The position numbers and the translations under genes were made by a program. Positions 24,544-28,647 of a DNA stretch of 64,000 nucleotides are shown piece by piece (position 1 is the stretch's first letter; each line of letters starts with the position of its first letter). The notes beneath the pieces were generated by a model. The model worked only from the letters and a program-made list of their open reading frames with translations. It was not told the origin of the DNA and made no database searches. The stretch is from Metaphire vulgaris (taxonomy: Eukaryota; Annelida; Clitellata; Crassiclitellata; Megascolecidae). The stretch covers positions 7,743,979-7,807,978 of the forward strand of contig CM030862.1 in assembly GCA_018105865.1 (NCBI GenBank). Reading direction: 5' to 3'.

Positions 24544-24773
24544 TATTCAAGTGGAGGCTAAAATATAGGCTTAATAGGTACCACTGTGTGGGTACTACAC
24601 AGAATACACAGCAACGAAAACCACGTAAATAAAAATAATTCCTTTTGCATACCGAGATTTTGACTTTTCGTCGAAATCTGTTTGGAGAGGTCCATGACCC
24701 TCGCCCAGTTTCCATCGCCTCGACATTTTTCGATGTCCGTTTCTAATCTGGCCGGTCGACCCTTGGCCGCCAT
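3940..24773 (-). CDS. TTC7: Tetratricopeptide repeat protein 7 (TTC7A/B orthologue), 20 coding exons
   Basis: TTC7 is the alpha-helical scaffold that, with EFR3 and FAM126/hyccin, holds phosphatidylinositol 4-kinase III alpha at the plasma membrane to make PI4P. Twenty exons were joined by splice site and phase: 24653-24773, 23389-23549, 22878-23046, 20974-21238, 20428-20506, 19510-19643, 19217-19280, 18592-18729, 17680-17763, 16900-17004, 16212-16384, 15450-15522, 14734-14894, 14071-14253, 13638-13732, 8801-8929, 8353-8450, 7772-7876, 5871-5962 and 3940-4072. They total 2,562 bases (853 codons plus stop), against 843-858 residues in vertebrate TTC7B/A, with no internal stop or frameshift. 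Conserved family stretches appear in order: RLETDIEKCR at the N-terminus, GLCLEKLP, LARQLAEVLLRG, AMKFSFDEFHIWYQ, LLLSAQKQYEEAL, PMSHIV and LTTALELES near the end. The C-terminal third is a TPR array. Invertebrates usually have a single TTC7, so A or B is not assigned. The introns hold LINEs, SINEs and MITEs. Confidence 0.95.
4219..4340. mobile_element. TIR element, copy 1 of 2
   Basis: AGGGTCCATCCATATAGTAT at the left and GTAGTATACGGATGAGTCCT at the right form imperfect inverted ends. The interior shares CTGAGGGGGAG and TGTATGTACGGTGTG with the inverted copy at 10,983-11,115. Confidence 0.65.
4341..4478 (+). mobile_element. LINE C-terminal tail fragment
   Basis: Reads DKLREELKVDNKIKLLRII then RDREKWQSITASASEQGT and stop. 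The RDREKW..........GT-stop ending is typical of animal LINE ORF2 tails. Only the last 45 or so codons remain. Confidence 0.6.
4664..4850. mobile_element. hAT-type MITE, copy 1 of 4
   Basis: Left end CAGTGGCGGCTCCAGGATTT, right end TGGAGCTGCCACTG. Perfect 8-bp target duplication CCATCTGC at 4,656-4,663 and 4,851-4,858. 187 bases, no coding capacity. The duplication length and CAGTGGCG terminus point to hAT. Confidence 0.93.
5190..5780 (+). mobile_element. LINE 3' end fragment (tail family of 56.4-56.9 kb)
   Basis: The segment near 5,465-5,530 (CATAGGAATAAGGAGCTACT ... AAGCACTATAGAAGTTAAC) matches the 3' tail at 56,760-56,815. It ends near GAATAAAGATTATTATAA. The coding part is too decayed to read. 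Confidence 0.5.
5871..5962 (-). CDS. TTC7: TTC7 exon 19 (codons 780-809)
   Basis: Acceptor GTGCAG/GGTGTT, donor CCTG/GTAAGT. Encodes GVVLYTMGNYHLAEKVLRDA then VNYDPTS, a TPR helix pair matching L-G-R-Y-S-L-A-E-K-I-L-R-D-A-V of the family. The longer open frame here is another reading frame and is not the gene. Confidence 0.93.
6283..6321. repeat. (AAT)n/(ATT)n microsatellite
   Basis: AAT units pass directly into ATT units, giving a short perfect hairpin. A second (ATT)n run of about 48 bases is at 6,807-6,854. Open frames of poly-Asn across them are artefacts. Confidence 0.9.
6590..6725. repeat. Imperfect inverted repeat around telomere-like words
   Basis: Words AAAAATGTCACGG..AAAAATGTCATGG on the left face GTCCGTGACATTTTTGTCC on the right, flanking TAACCCTAACTCTAACCCTAACC. 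It looks like a short palindromic nonautonomous element. No target duplication was established. Confidence 0.4.
7772..7876 (-). CDS. TTC7: TTC7 exon 18 (codons 745-779)
   Basis: Acceptor TTCAG/CGAGGG, donor CTTG/GTATGA, symmetric, 35 codons. Encodes RGRYFEAKGDLKEAKKLYEN, then AIAINPAHVKSLHHL, a textbook TPR unit. Matches R-G-Q-I-A-E-L-R-G...A-L-A-I-S-P-T-H-V-K-S of vertebrate TTC7. Confidence 0.94.
7921..8165 (+). mobile_element. tRNA-derived SINE, second family, copy 1
   Basis: Head contains A-box-like AGCAGAGTGGTAACAACG and B-box GGGTTCAACTCCC. The body (GAGGGCGG..TATAACATCAAA..TTGAGGAGCAG, then TGGCAACC..ACTCTAGGTTAATGG) is repeated at 15,690-15,975. It lies just upstream of TTC7 exon 18, antisense to the gene. 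Confidence 0.8.
8353..8450 (-). CDS. TTC7: TTC7 exon 17 (codons 712-744)
   Basis: Acceptor TCCAG/CGGAAC, donor ACATG/GTGAGA. Encodes AELYLKIELFDSAYACIQEA and CPMSHIVSYM, matching the family's A-E-V-Y...A-C-T-Q-E-A-A-N-L-F-P-M-S-H segment. TPR array. Confidence 0.94.
8801..8929 (-). CDS. TTC7: TTC7 exon 16 (codons 669-711)
   Basis: Two nearby AGs exist; only GGGCAG/AGTCGA keeps the frame. Encodes SIAASRLEQTLSEVASSIGS, then QQSWMLQTQIWLLL, matching the family's S-V-A-A-S-R-V-E-Q-A-L-S-E-V-A-S-S and H-P-W-M-T-L-A-Q-I-W-L. Donor CTTG/GTTAGC. The plus-strand open frame here is a shadow. Confidence 0.92.
9395..9725 (+). mobile_element. LINE 3' coding end (EGKRARGRQR family) in TTC7 intron 15
   Basis: Reads LDFIRHIMRKKDW, stop, then VNLVTSGKVEGKRARGKQRM and SMVASIV, followed by a (GAT)n-like 3' run at about 9,613-9,645. 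Same tail family as 18,056-18,300 but on the opposite strand. 5'-truncated and interrupted, so inactive. Confidence 0.75.
10140..10265 (+). mobile_element. tRNA-derived SINE with CR1-like 3' tail
   Basis: The 5' part has pol III promoter boxes: an A-box-like GCAGAGTGACTTACGTG and a B-box GGTTCAAGTCC. It is followed by CTAGTGGCTTTTACACAGGC and TAAGCCACTTTAAATC. The same head and tail occur inverted at 52,672-52,799. The tail resembles the 3' end of the CR1 elements in this window. It is not a working tRNA gene. Confidence 0.8.
10983..11115. mobile_element. 133-bp TIR element, copy 2 of 2
   Basis: Starts AGGGCCCATCACATATAGTA and ends in the inverted form TACTATGCGGATGGACCCT. The whole element matches, in opposite orientation, the element at 4,219-4,340, sharing the words CTGAGGGGGAG and TGTATGTACGGTGTG. 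No target duplication is clear, so the superfamily is open. Confidence 0.7.
11490..11666. mobile_element. hAT-type MITE, copy 2 of 4
   Basis: Begins CAGTGGCGGCTCCA and ends AGAGCCGCCACTG, an inverted pair. It is flanked by the perfect 8-bp target duplication GTCACAGG (11,482-11,489 and 11,667-11,674). The interior matches copies at 4,664, 45,819 and 46,922, with an AACTTCTAATCATGGGGG-type core. No coding capacity. Confidence 0.93.
12661..13620. repeat. GC-rich island in TTC7 intron 15, probable retroelement
   Basis: From about 12,840 the sequence is much richer in G, C and CpG than the rest of the intron. It is preceded by two TATAGCGC words and a short TCTTATCTTATC repeat, features seen at LINE/SINE 3' ends. 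Overlapping open frames on both strands (for example 12,862-13,074 plus, and 13,389-13,652 minus) contain no domain I recognise. No TIR or target duplication was seen. Confidence 0.35.
13638..13732 (-). CDS. TTC7: TTC7 exon 15 (codons 637-668)
   Basis: Acceptor TTACAG/TGAAGA, donor TCGG/GTAAGT. Encodes SEERGTGLLERITTDHRSLL then QLQLYEVSDRDS, matching the loop R-G-S-S-L-L-D-R-T-I-A-D-R-R-Q-L of vertebrate TTC7. The following intron (8,930-13,637) is the longest, about 4.7 kb. Confidence 0.9.
14071..14253 (-). CDS. TTC7: TTC7 exon 14 (codons 576-636)
   Basis: Acceptor GTTACAG/CTTGCT, donor TCTAG/GTATTT. Encodes KCRLQSEVQAVEAALQTCRQ then MLQLWKNLYE, matching the family's V-K-L-Q-S-L...E-A-L-L-T-C-K-H-M-L-Q-I-W-K segment, then a divergent linker (VDRLIVDLVQVLTAQFTGDN). 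Confidence 0.9.
14734..14894 (-). CDS. TTC7: TTC7 exon 13 (codons 523-575)
   Basis: Acceptor CTACAG/ATTCCC, donor TTTAG/GTTTGC. Encodes IPEALSYVRKALHLRRD, HLLILLLSAQKQYEEALQLA and EHPDSF. This is one of the best conserved parts of the protein (vertebrate L-H-L-L-A-L-L-L-S-A-Q-K) and contains a TPR. Confidence 0.94.
15450..15522 (-). CDS. TTC7: TTC7 exon 12 (codons 498-522)
   Basis: Acceptor TTTTTAG/AGCTGT, donor CGACAG/GTGTGT. Encodes AVSLDTNDYLAYFHIALQMA then LLRQ, matching the family's A-H-S-L-S-P-T-D-H-Q-A-A-F-Y-L-A-L-Q-L-A. Confidence 0.92.
15690..15975 (+). mobile_element. tRNA-derived SINE, second family, copy 2
   Basis: Same layout as 7,921-8,165: GGGTGGGAAGATGGCAGA head, B-box GGGTTCAACTCC, then AGGAGCCCCTA..GGTCGACTCAGCC and a shared body. 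It ends in TTTACTTTACTTTA, a likely 3' simple tail. Lies in TTC7 intron 11. Confidence 0.8.
16212..16384 (-). CDS. TTC7: TTC7 exon 11 (codons 441-497), GC donor
   Basis: Acceptor TTTCAG/GTGAAT. Encodes GIKYSRAIIDMPK, ARGYLFLGIGYSLRSDE and QRKAVEALTR, corresponding to the family's K-G-Y-L-A-L-G-L-T-Y-S-L and Q-R-K-A-L-L-A-F-Q-R-A. No GT fits the exon end. The only site that keeps the frame is ACCAG/GCATGT, a GC donor, joining ACC-AG to A-GCT (T-R-A) in exon 12. Confidence 0.88.
16900..17004 (-). CDS. TTC7: TTC7 exon 10 (codons 406-440)
   Basis: Acceptor TAACAG/TACACT, donor AACTTG/GTGGGC. Encodes LVLKECMKLNPNDP and LLAAKLCYEYLNL, matching the family's V-L-K-E-C-I-R-L-K-P-D-D and L-L-A-A-K-L-C segments. 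Symmetric phase 0, 35 codons, one TPR unit. Confidence 0.93.
17567..17645. mobile_element. 80-bp palindromic MITE, copy 1
   Basis: TTAACCCCTTAACCGGCC at the left faces GGCCGGTTAGGGGTTAA at the right. The interior (CATTTATTTGTAACTTAATA .. GAGTATTCT) matches the element at 19,918-19,997. It lies in TTC7 intron 9. Flanking duplication not clear. Confidence 0.7.
17680..17763 (-). CDS. TTC7: TTC7 exon 9 (codons 378-405)
   Basis: Acceptor TGTCAG/ACATTT, donor AAAAG/GTACGT, symmetric phase 0. Encodes ERAMKFSFDEFHIWYQLALS, nearly identical to the vertebrate E-R-A-M-K-F-A-F-E-E-F-H-L-W-Y-Q segment, a start of the TPR-like repeats. Confidence 0.94.
18056..18300 (-). mobile_element. LINE 3' coding end (EGKRARGRQR family) in TTC7 intron 8
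   Basis: A minus-strand frame (stop near 18,063) reads MRNEGLGHLAITGKVEGKRARGRQR and ends SMVANVEIHST. This is the typical C-terminal tail of many animal non-LTR retrotransposon polyproteins. Only the tail remains, so it is a 5'-truncated dead copy. Relatives are at 9,395-9,720 and 41,268-43,080. Confidence 0.8.
18592..18729 (-). CDS. TTC7: TTC7 exon 8 (codons 332-377)
   Basis: Acceptor GTCAG/GCAACG, donor CGAA/GTGAGT, phase 0 at both ends. Encodes ATRDTVLNR through KTAAVYDLLTIVLVRRSQF and SMLSE, matching the family's S-V-V-Y-D-L-L-T-I-A-L-G-R-R-G-Q-Y segment. Confidence 0.93.
19217..19280 (-). CDS. TTC7: TTC7 exon 7 (codons 310-331)
   Basis: Acceptor TTTCAG/TCTTTT, donor ATT/GTAAGC. Encodes LFVPKDESEETLLLLLISES, equal to the vertebrate P-Q-E-N-T-E-E-A-L-L-L-L-L-I-S-E-S segment. 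At 64 bases it is the shortest exon of the gene. Confidence 0.93.
19510..19643 (-). CDS. TTC7: TTC7 exon 6 (codons 266-309)
   Basis: Acceptor GTTTAG/ACGCTG, donor GACGA/GTATGG. Encodes TLARQLAEVLLRGVCES, matching the family's I-A-R-Q-L-A-E-I-L-L-R-G segment, then a lysine- and proline-rich linker (PFPKPRKYKGDE). Confidence 0.92.
19918..19997. mobile_element. 80-bp palindromic MITE, copy 2
   Basis: TTAACCCTTTACCCATTC at the left and AATGGCAAAAAGGTTAA at the right, more decayed than copy 1. The middle shares CATTTATTTRTAAC and GAGTATTCTYGGG. Lies in TTC7 intron 5. Confidence 0.65.
20428..20506 (-). CDS. TTC7: TTC7 exon 5 (codons 239-265)
   Basis: Acceptor GCAAG/GGAACT and donor CGACAG/GTAATT. 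Encodes ELSKGIGRFRELLRAVESRS then IQGLRQ, very close to the R-G-V-G-R-F-R-E-L-L-R-A-V-E segment of vertebrate TTC7. Too short to appear as a long open frame. Confidence 0.93.
20974..21238 (-). CDS. TTC7: TTC7 exon 4 (codons 151-238)
   Basis: The longest exon. It opens with the diagnostic GLCLEKLP, then FERSGDISLLQLQ, and ends PILYIRNG before the donor ATGG/GTGAGT. It replaces the family's variable loop with a lineage-specific segment (QDRQDRGAKATTAIAVQTGG). An open frame on the opposite strand is a shadow. Confidence 0.93.
21540..22450 (+). mobile_element. LINE reverse-transcriptase fragment in TTC7 intron 3
   Basis: Antisense to TTC7. Open blocks 21,544-21,936 and 22,047-22,376 carry a lysine-rich lead, then MRKNKAPGLCNITAEML, WRKAIIIPIHKKGDRKECNN and ISFLSVPGKVFIRVMLNRI. 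These are the classical N-terminal finger motifs of non-LTR reverse transcriptases. A stop interrupts after RGNQC; the next frame resumes as RRERGCSDQ. The catalytic YADD part is absent, so the copy is truncated and dead. Confidence 0.88.
22878..23046 (-). CDS. TTC7: TTC7 exon 3 (codons 95-150)
   Basis: Acceptor TTGTAG/TCTGAC, donor CCAAG/GTAAAT, phase 0 in and 1 out. Encodes the helical pair containing YAVGDYQGALDRLAQVPLD and then IGEAFAIQG, matching the family's Y-V-E-G-D-Y-K-E-A-L and I-A-E-A-Y-A-T-K-G segments. Confidence 0.93.
23389..23549 (-). CDS. TTC7: TTC7 exon 2 (codons 41-94)
   Basis: Acceptor TTGTAG/AATACC restores phase after exon 1. Encodes YLIKFVQAECKLERFLLERP, like the family's E-S-K-L-E-Q-Y-L segment. 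Two GT sites lie at the 3' end; only TTTTG/GTGTTT gives phase 0 to match exon 3. Confidence 0.88.
23700..24150 (-). mobile_element. LINE 3' coding end in TTC7 intron 1
   Basis: The minus frame includes KRRRMKWAEAT-type and HALRIDDNRNRKRSIKYKPE words, then KRAAGRPKGRWIDCLDEDLK. This matches the C-terminal region of LINEs like that at 62.9-63.2 kb (RRMKWTGHILRMDE..GRRPKGRPQK). Frame-broken remnant. Confidence 0.75.
24450..24545. repeat. (ATT)n(ATC)n compound microsatellite
   Basis: About 14 ATT units followed by about 17 ATC units in TTC7 intron 1, just downstream of exon 1. Poly-Asp/Asn and poly-Leu/Ser open frames across it are artefacts. Confidence 0.95.
24653..24773 (-). CDS. TTC7: TTC7 exon 1 (codons 1-40)
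   Basis: Starts at ATG (24,773-24,771) in the context ATCATGG, reading MAAKGRPARLETDIEKCR, which matches the start of vertebrate TTC7 proteins. In-frame TTG-ATC-ATC lies just upstream, so this is the first ATG. The donor is CTCG/GTATGC, phase 1. The 5' UTR end and promoter are not defined by the sequence. Confidence 0.92.
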
Positions 24774-25620
24774 GATGATCAAATGTTTACACAGATAAGT
24801 AGGTAGGTAAGTGGTTCACGATCAAAGTTGATATCATTGCATCAGCTGTGAGGCAATGAAGTGCAAAGATGCAATGAAATCTACGACTGTATAGAAAATA
24901 ATAATTTTTCACCGCCAATTATGAATCTTTTCAAGCGTCTAATACAGTTGGATTTAATTAGCTAATAAATCCTGCTCTTCGTCCGATTGACTCGAAGAGC
25001 AGGACTTGAACTTGGCAAGCACTTTTCGGTCAAGTGGCACGCCTGAACACCCACACTCCGGCTTACGGTGCTCTTACGGCGGCCATTAACCGTAGATCTG
25101 AGAGGAATTCACCCCAAGGTGGAAAAGACCCCCAGGTCACCCTCGCCGCACTTGGGTACAGCAGATCGGTAACGGCACACCCTCAACAATCGCAAAAGAT
25201 TGGGAAAAAGCCCAAGATTGCGACCATAGTAGATCAACGCTACGGACCTTCGTTGTCTAAGCGAAAGAAGAAGATTGACTCGAACCCTACGTAAACAGAT
25301 TAAAATGCGAATGTGATTGCATTTTAATTTCTCAACAAAATTTCAAAAATAACTAAAATTTTAAATGAAAGCTCTAGACATTGAAAATGCTGACACTTAA
25401 ATGACGGACAAAAGCTGAGGACTTACATTAGCCTAAGAATAAAGTGCTCGTGGATCCAGCGTTCATAAGAACAAAACCACCGCGGACAGTGGAACCAGCG
25501 TCTGTCGACGCAAGAGACGGCGCTCTTTAAAGATGTTAATTTAAAATCGTGTAAATAAATTTTAATTGAACTCTTTAAATGCTTTGCAAAGTGGCATAAA
25601 TGTTTCCTTCATTTGAATTG
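24774..25620. other. TTC7 5' flank; no second gene confirmed
   Basis: Contains the TTC7 5' UTR and presumably its promoter. The 24,990-25,290 part is GC-richer. A plus-strand frame from 25,034 to 25,294 (ending RYGPSLSKRKKKIDSNPT) has no ATG start or recognised domain. It might be a 5' piece of a retroelement or a divergent transcript. Confidence 0.4.
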
Positions 25621-25636
25621 TTTGGAAGCCTGATTT

Positions 25637-25774
25637 TTGTCGGCTAATTCACCGCCAATAGTTTATTCAATAGGGTTTAGGGTTAGGTTTAGGGTTTGGG
25701 TTAGGATTAAGTTGGCTGTGATTTACCGAAAAACCCTTATATTTACCCAATGTTAGCGGTGAATTAACCGACAA
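25637..25774. mobile_element. Short TIR element with telomere-like interior
   Basis: TTGTCGGCTAATTCACCGC at the left faces GCGGTGAATTAACCGACAA at the right, about 19 bases inverted. The interior holds several GGGTTTAGGGTTAGG words. About 138 bases, no coding. Confidence 0.65.
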
Positions 25775-25835
25775 GTACCGGAAGCCTTATCGACGTATGT
25801 TATATTTGCCGAGAGCGCCTCTGAGCAGAAATAAG

Positions 25836-26016
25836 CAGTGGCGTCGCCAGGAATTTTTGGTTGGGGCAAAAGGGGCTAGCGTGTCAGATTCCTTACCCAC
25901 CCCTCACCCCTCCACAGAAAACTTTCTCACCGGATTTGCGCGAATCTGGTAGGTGGTCTGGGGCAGGTGGGGGGGGGGCAGTTGCCCCATTTCCCTCTCC
26001 CGTGACGACGCTAATG
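25836..26016. mobile_element. hAT-type MITE with CAGTGGCGTCGCCAGG end
   Basis: Left end CAGTGGCGTCGCCAGG, right end CCCGTGACGACGCTAATG, imperfect inverted ends. The flanks are GAAATAAG and GAAATAAA, an 8-bp duplication with one mismatch. The ends resemble but differ from the CAGTGGCGGCTCC family. Confidence 0.7.
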
Positions 26017-26047
26017 GAAATAAAAGACGCATAGTGGCACTACATAA

Positions 26048-26483
26048 GGGGCTGTTCATTAATTACGGCAACAAAATATGGAAGGGTTTGAAAGACTTTG
26101 ACAGTTGTTGAGAGCAGGAGGGGTGCAAGAAAAATTGATGTCAACAATTTCATTTTTTGCACATAATCAAAAAATTAATAATAAATTTCATGGATTTTTC
26201 AAATTTATTGCAAATGGAAAAAGCCTGACAAGCAAAAAAGATAATCACCACCTCATTTTGACACTTGATGAGCAAAAAGGGAGGGAATGGGAAAAAAGTC
26301 CCATCGCCGCAAGAAATAATAACCTAAACTTTTCAGGGGTACCGTCACTGATCTTACGAGGGGGTTAAAAGTTTTTGGCATAATTATAGGGGGGTCACTG
26401 AAAGTTGATTGTTGTTGTCAAGGGGAGGGGCCAAAACTGCCCAAAAATTGTTGAGGTAATTACTAATTAATGGACAGCCCCTA
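26048..26483. mobile_element. TIR element, possible Harbinger type
   Basis: GGGGCTGTTCATTAATTA at the left and TAATTAATGGACAGCCCC at the right form 18-bp imperfect inverted ends. Both flanks read TAA, a 3-bp duplication of the kind PIF/Harbinger elements make. The interior (ORF 26,105-26,368) shows no transposase. Confidence 0.6.
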
Positions 26484-26925
26484 AGTAACCATATTATTAC
26501 GTTACATTAACTTTACTTTCAGATTGATCTGTGAGTTGGAAATTATTGTGCAATTTATTATGAGGATCTAATGAGAGAGAATTTGTACCCCATATTTTCC
26601 TGCAACTTCCAGACTGTTGGGCCCCTGCTCTGAGTCAAATAAGTGTCTGTCTAATCACCATTTTTACGTAATTTTCACGTAATTTTAAATCTATGCCAAA
26701 TCGCCCAAAGCATTCTCACTCAAAAAGATTCACCAATTCAAATTTAGATTCACCAGGGACATAACCTCACATTATTAGATGGCAACCCCTAAACGTAATG
26801 TAGACTAACATAATATTTGTACAGTGCCTCCAGAGGCATTTCAGGGCCGCCAAGAGGGGGCCAACTGCATTGGTCTGGGGGGATGATGAATCATGAATAA
26901 TAACAGTAAAGTAGAGGGGCCCGGC

Positions 26926-27756
26926 CAGTGATGTGACCAAGGCAGTCCAGTACAAGGCCAAGGCCAAGGCCAAGACACTAACCCTCAAGACCAAAGACCA
27001 AGACTCTGAGCTTCAAGGCCAAGGCCAAGGCCGAGGCAGTGACCTGCAAGACCGAAAGGCCAGATTCCATTTTAAGTATCGGCAGGGTAACACTTGTAAT
27101 GTAATATAAATATGAAATATAACACTCAGCAGCGCTTTTATTACACTATTATACTATGTGAAAGAGCTAACACCACAGCCTAATAATAATAAACTAGCCA
27201 ATCTTGTTGTTTTGTAAATGTGTATTAATGCAGTGAACGTTTTAATTATTATCTGCATTCTACAATCAGCTTTTGGTTTTCAGTTTAATAAAGATGTTGT
27301 CATTATTTCAACAAAAAACTGCTCATTTCACTCATTTGCCATTGCAGCGCAAGAACATCAACGTTTCAAGCAGCTCATTCTCAAGCCTGGCTCGATGCAG
27401 TCTCAATACAAATCCTCCTTGTGAAAATACTCTTTCAATGGGGCCAACTTGCAGGCACACAAAGAAGCCCTAGAAAACAGTGGCCTCAAGCTCATGAAAT
27501 TCTCTCAGCAAAAATGTTGTAGTCAAAATCTAGATCAAACGAATCACTGTTGATTGTACATGTTGTAATGACAAACTATAGCTGCCATCAGTGCCTTGTG
27601 ATGTGACCAACTTGCTTCCAAGGCCAAGTCAAGGCACTAACCCACGAGGCCAAGACCAAGACCAAGACATTAGACCTCAAGACCAAGGCCAAGGCTTGAA
27701 ATCCGGCCTCGAGGCAGCCTCGAGGCCAAGACCAAGACCAAGGCTTCACATCACTG
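26926..27756 (-). mobile_element. 831-bp hAT element with transposase remnant
   Basis: Ends CAGTGATGTGACCAAGG and CCAAGGCTTCACATCACTG are inverted, flanked by a perfect 8-bp duplication GGCCCGGC (26,918-26,925 and 27,757-27,764). Both subterminal regions carry many CAAGGCCAAG / AAGACC words, probable transposase-binding repeats. The minus strand inside encodes the hAT C-terminal dimerisation segment (see 27,332-27,470). The element is too short to hold a whole transposase, so it is an internally deleted copy. Confidence 0.92.
27332..27470 (-). pseudogene. hAT transposase C-terminal fragment
   Basis: Minus-strand reading ..ERVFSQGGFVLRLHRARLEN then ELLETLMFLRCNGK and stop (TGA at 27,334-27,332). 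This is the conserved end of hAT transposases, the S-E-R-x-F-S...R-x-R-L...L-L-x-L-x-F-L dimerisation motif. The N-terminal zinc finger and DDE catalytic core are absent. Confidence 0.85.
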
Positions 27757-27934
27757 GGCCCGGCGAACAAAAGGGGGGCCCGGCGTGAAAAGGTTGACAA
27801 GCAAAAAAAGGTCATCAGCTAATTTTAAGATGTAAAAGAGGCTGACAAGAAAAAAAGGTCGTCAGGTCATTTTAAGATGTAAAAAAAGGCCGTCAAGAAA
27901 TTTTATTCTGCACAGGGGCCCGGAATTTCTCTCG

Positions 27935-28023
27935 GCAGGCCTGGCGATGGGGGTATATCAGCATATATACCTCCAAAAATCAGTATATATATATATAAGC
28001 AGTATATATATAACATATATACA

Positions 28024-28062
<39 letters not shown>

Positions 28063-28155
28063 CATAATACATATTATATATAATATATATATAGCAATAC
28101 AAATTTCCCAAATTTATAACCTCCCTCCCAAATCAAATTCTTGGCTATGCCCCTG
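27935..28155. mobile_element. Degraded TIR element related to 46,269-46,439
   Basis: Shares GGGGGTATAT...TATATACC..CCAAAAATCAGT at the left and CCTCCCAAATCAAATTC..GGCTATGCCCCTG at the right with the intact copy at 46,269. The middle has been expanded by TA and (ATT)n runs (28,028-28,061). Confidence 0.6.
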
Positions 28156-28569
28156 AGCACCTCTTCTGAACAATCATTGGGAAGCGCTCCCACTGCAATT
28201 ACTGCCTATCAATAAAGATAAGTTTTAAGCCATTTAAAAATAGGGCCATAGCAGTTGCTGAATTACTTATGCTGGGGTAAAGAGAATTCTAGAGGATAGG
28301 GCCAACTGATTTAAAGCCTTGTTTCAGGAATAAGGAGGTAATAAGAGTAAGTGCTAGTGGCACATTGAGGAGACTGGTTTGTATACTGAAGACATGGTCT
28401 TAAGGGAGGTTTGATAATTTTGGCATGGGAATTTTCCAACCTTTTCAATAAATTATTTTGAAATCTAGCATTGAACAACGTTTATAGCGACTTTTTTATT
28501 TCTGTATTAGATTGGTGCCTAAGGGATTGCTGCAGTGTCATTGCCTTGAAATTGGATCAGCACATAGCA

Positions 28570-28647
28570 ATGCGAAGTCAGTCATTGGCAAAACAGCTGA
28601 AGAAGAAGAAGAACAAGAAGAAGAAGAAGAAGAAGAAGAACAAGAAT
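28570..28647 (+). CDS. Novel gene, possible exon 1 (poly-lysine)
   Basis: ATG at 28,570 then MRSQSLAKQLKKKKNKKKK and so on, to AAGAAT/GTAGGT, phase 0, which fits exon 2. Much of it is an (AAG)n run, which can make spurious open frames, so support is weak. An upstream in-frame ATG exists at 28,471. Confidence 0.3.
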
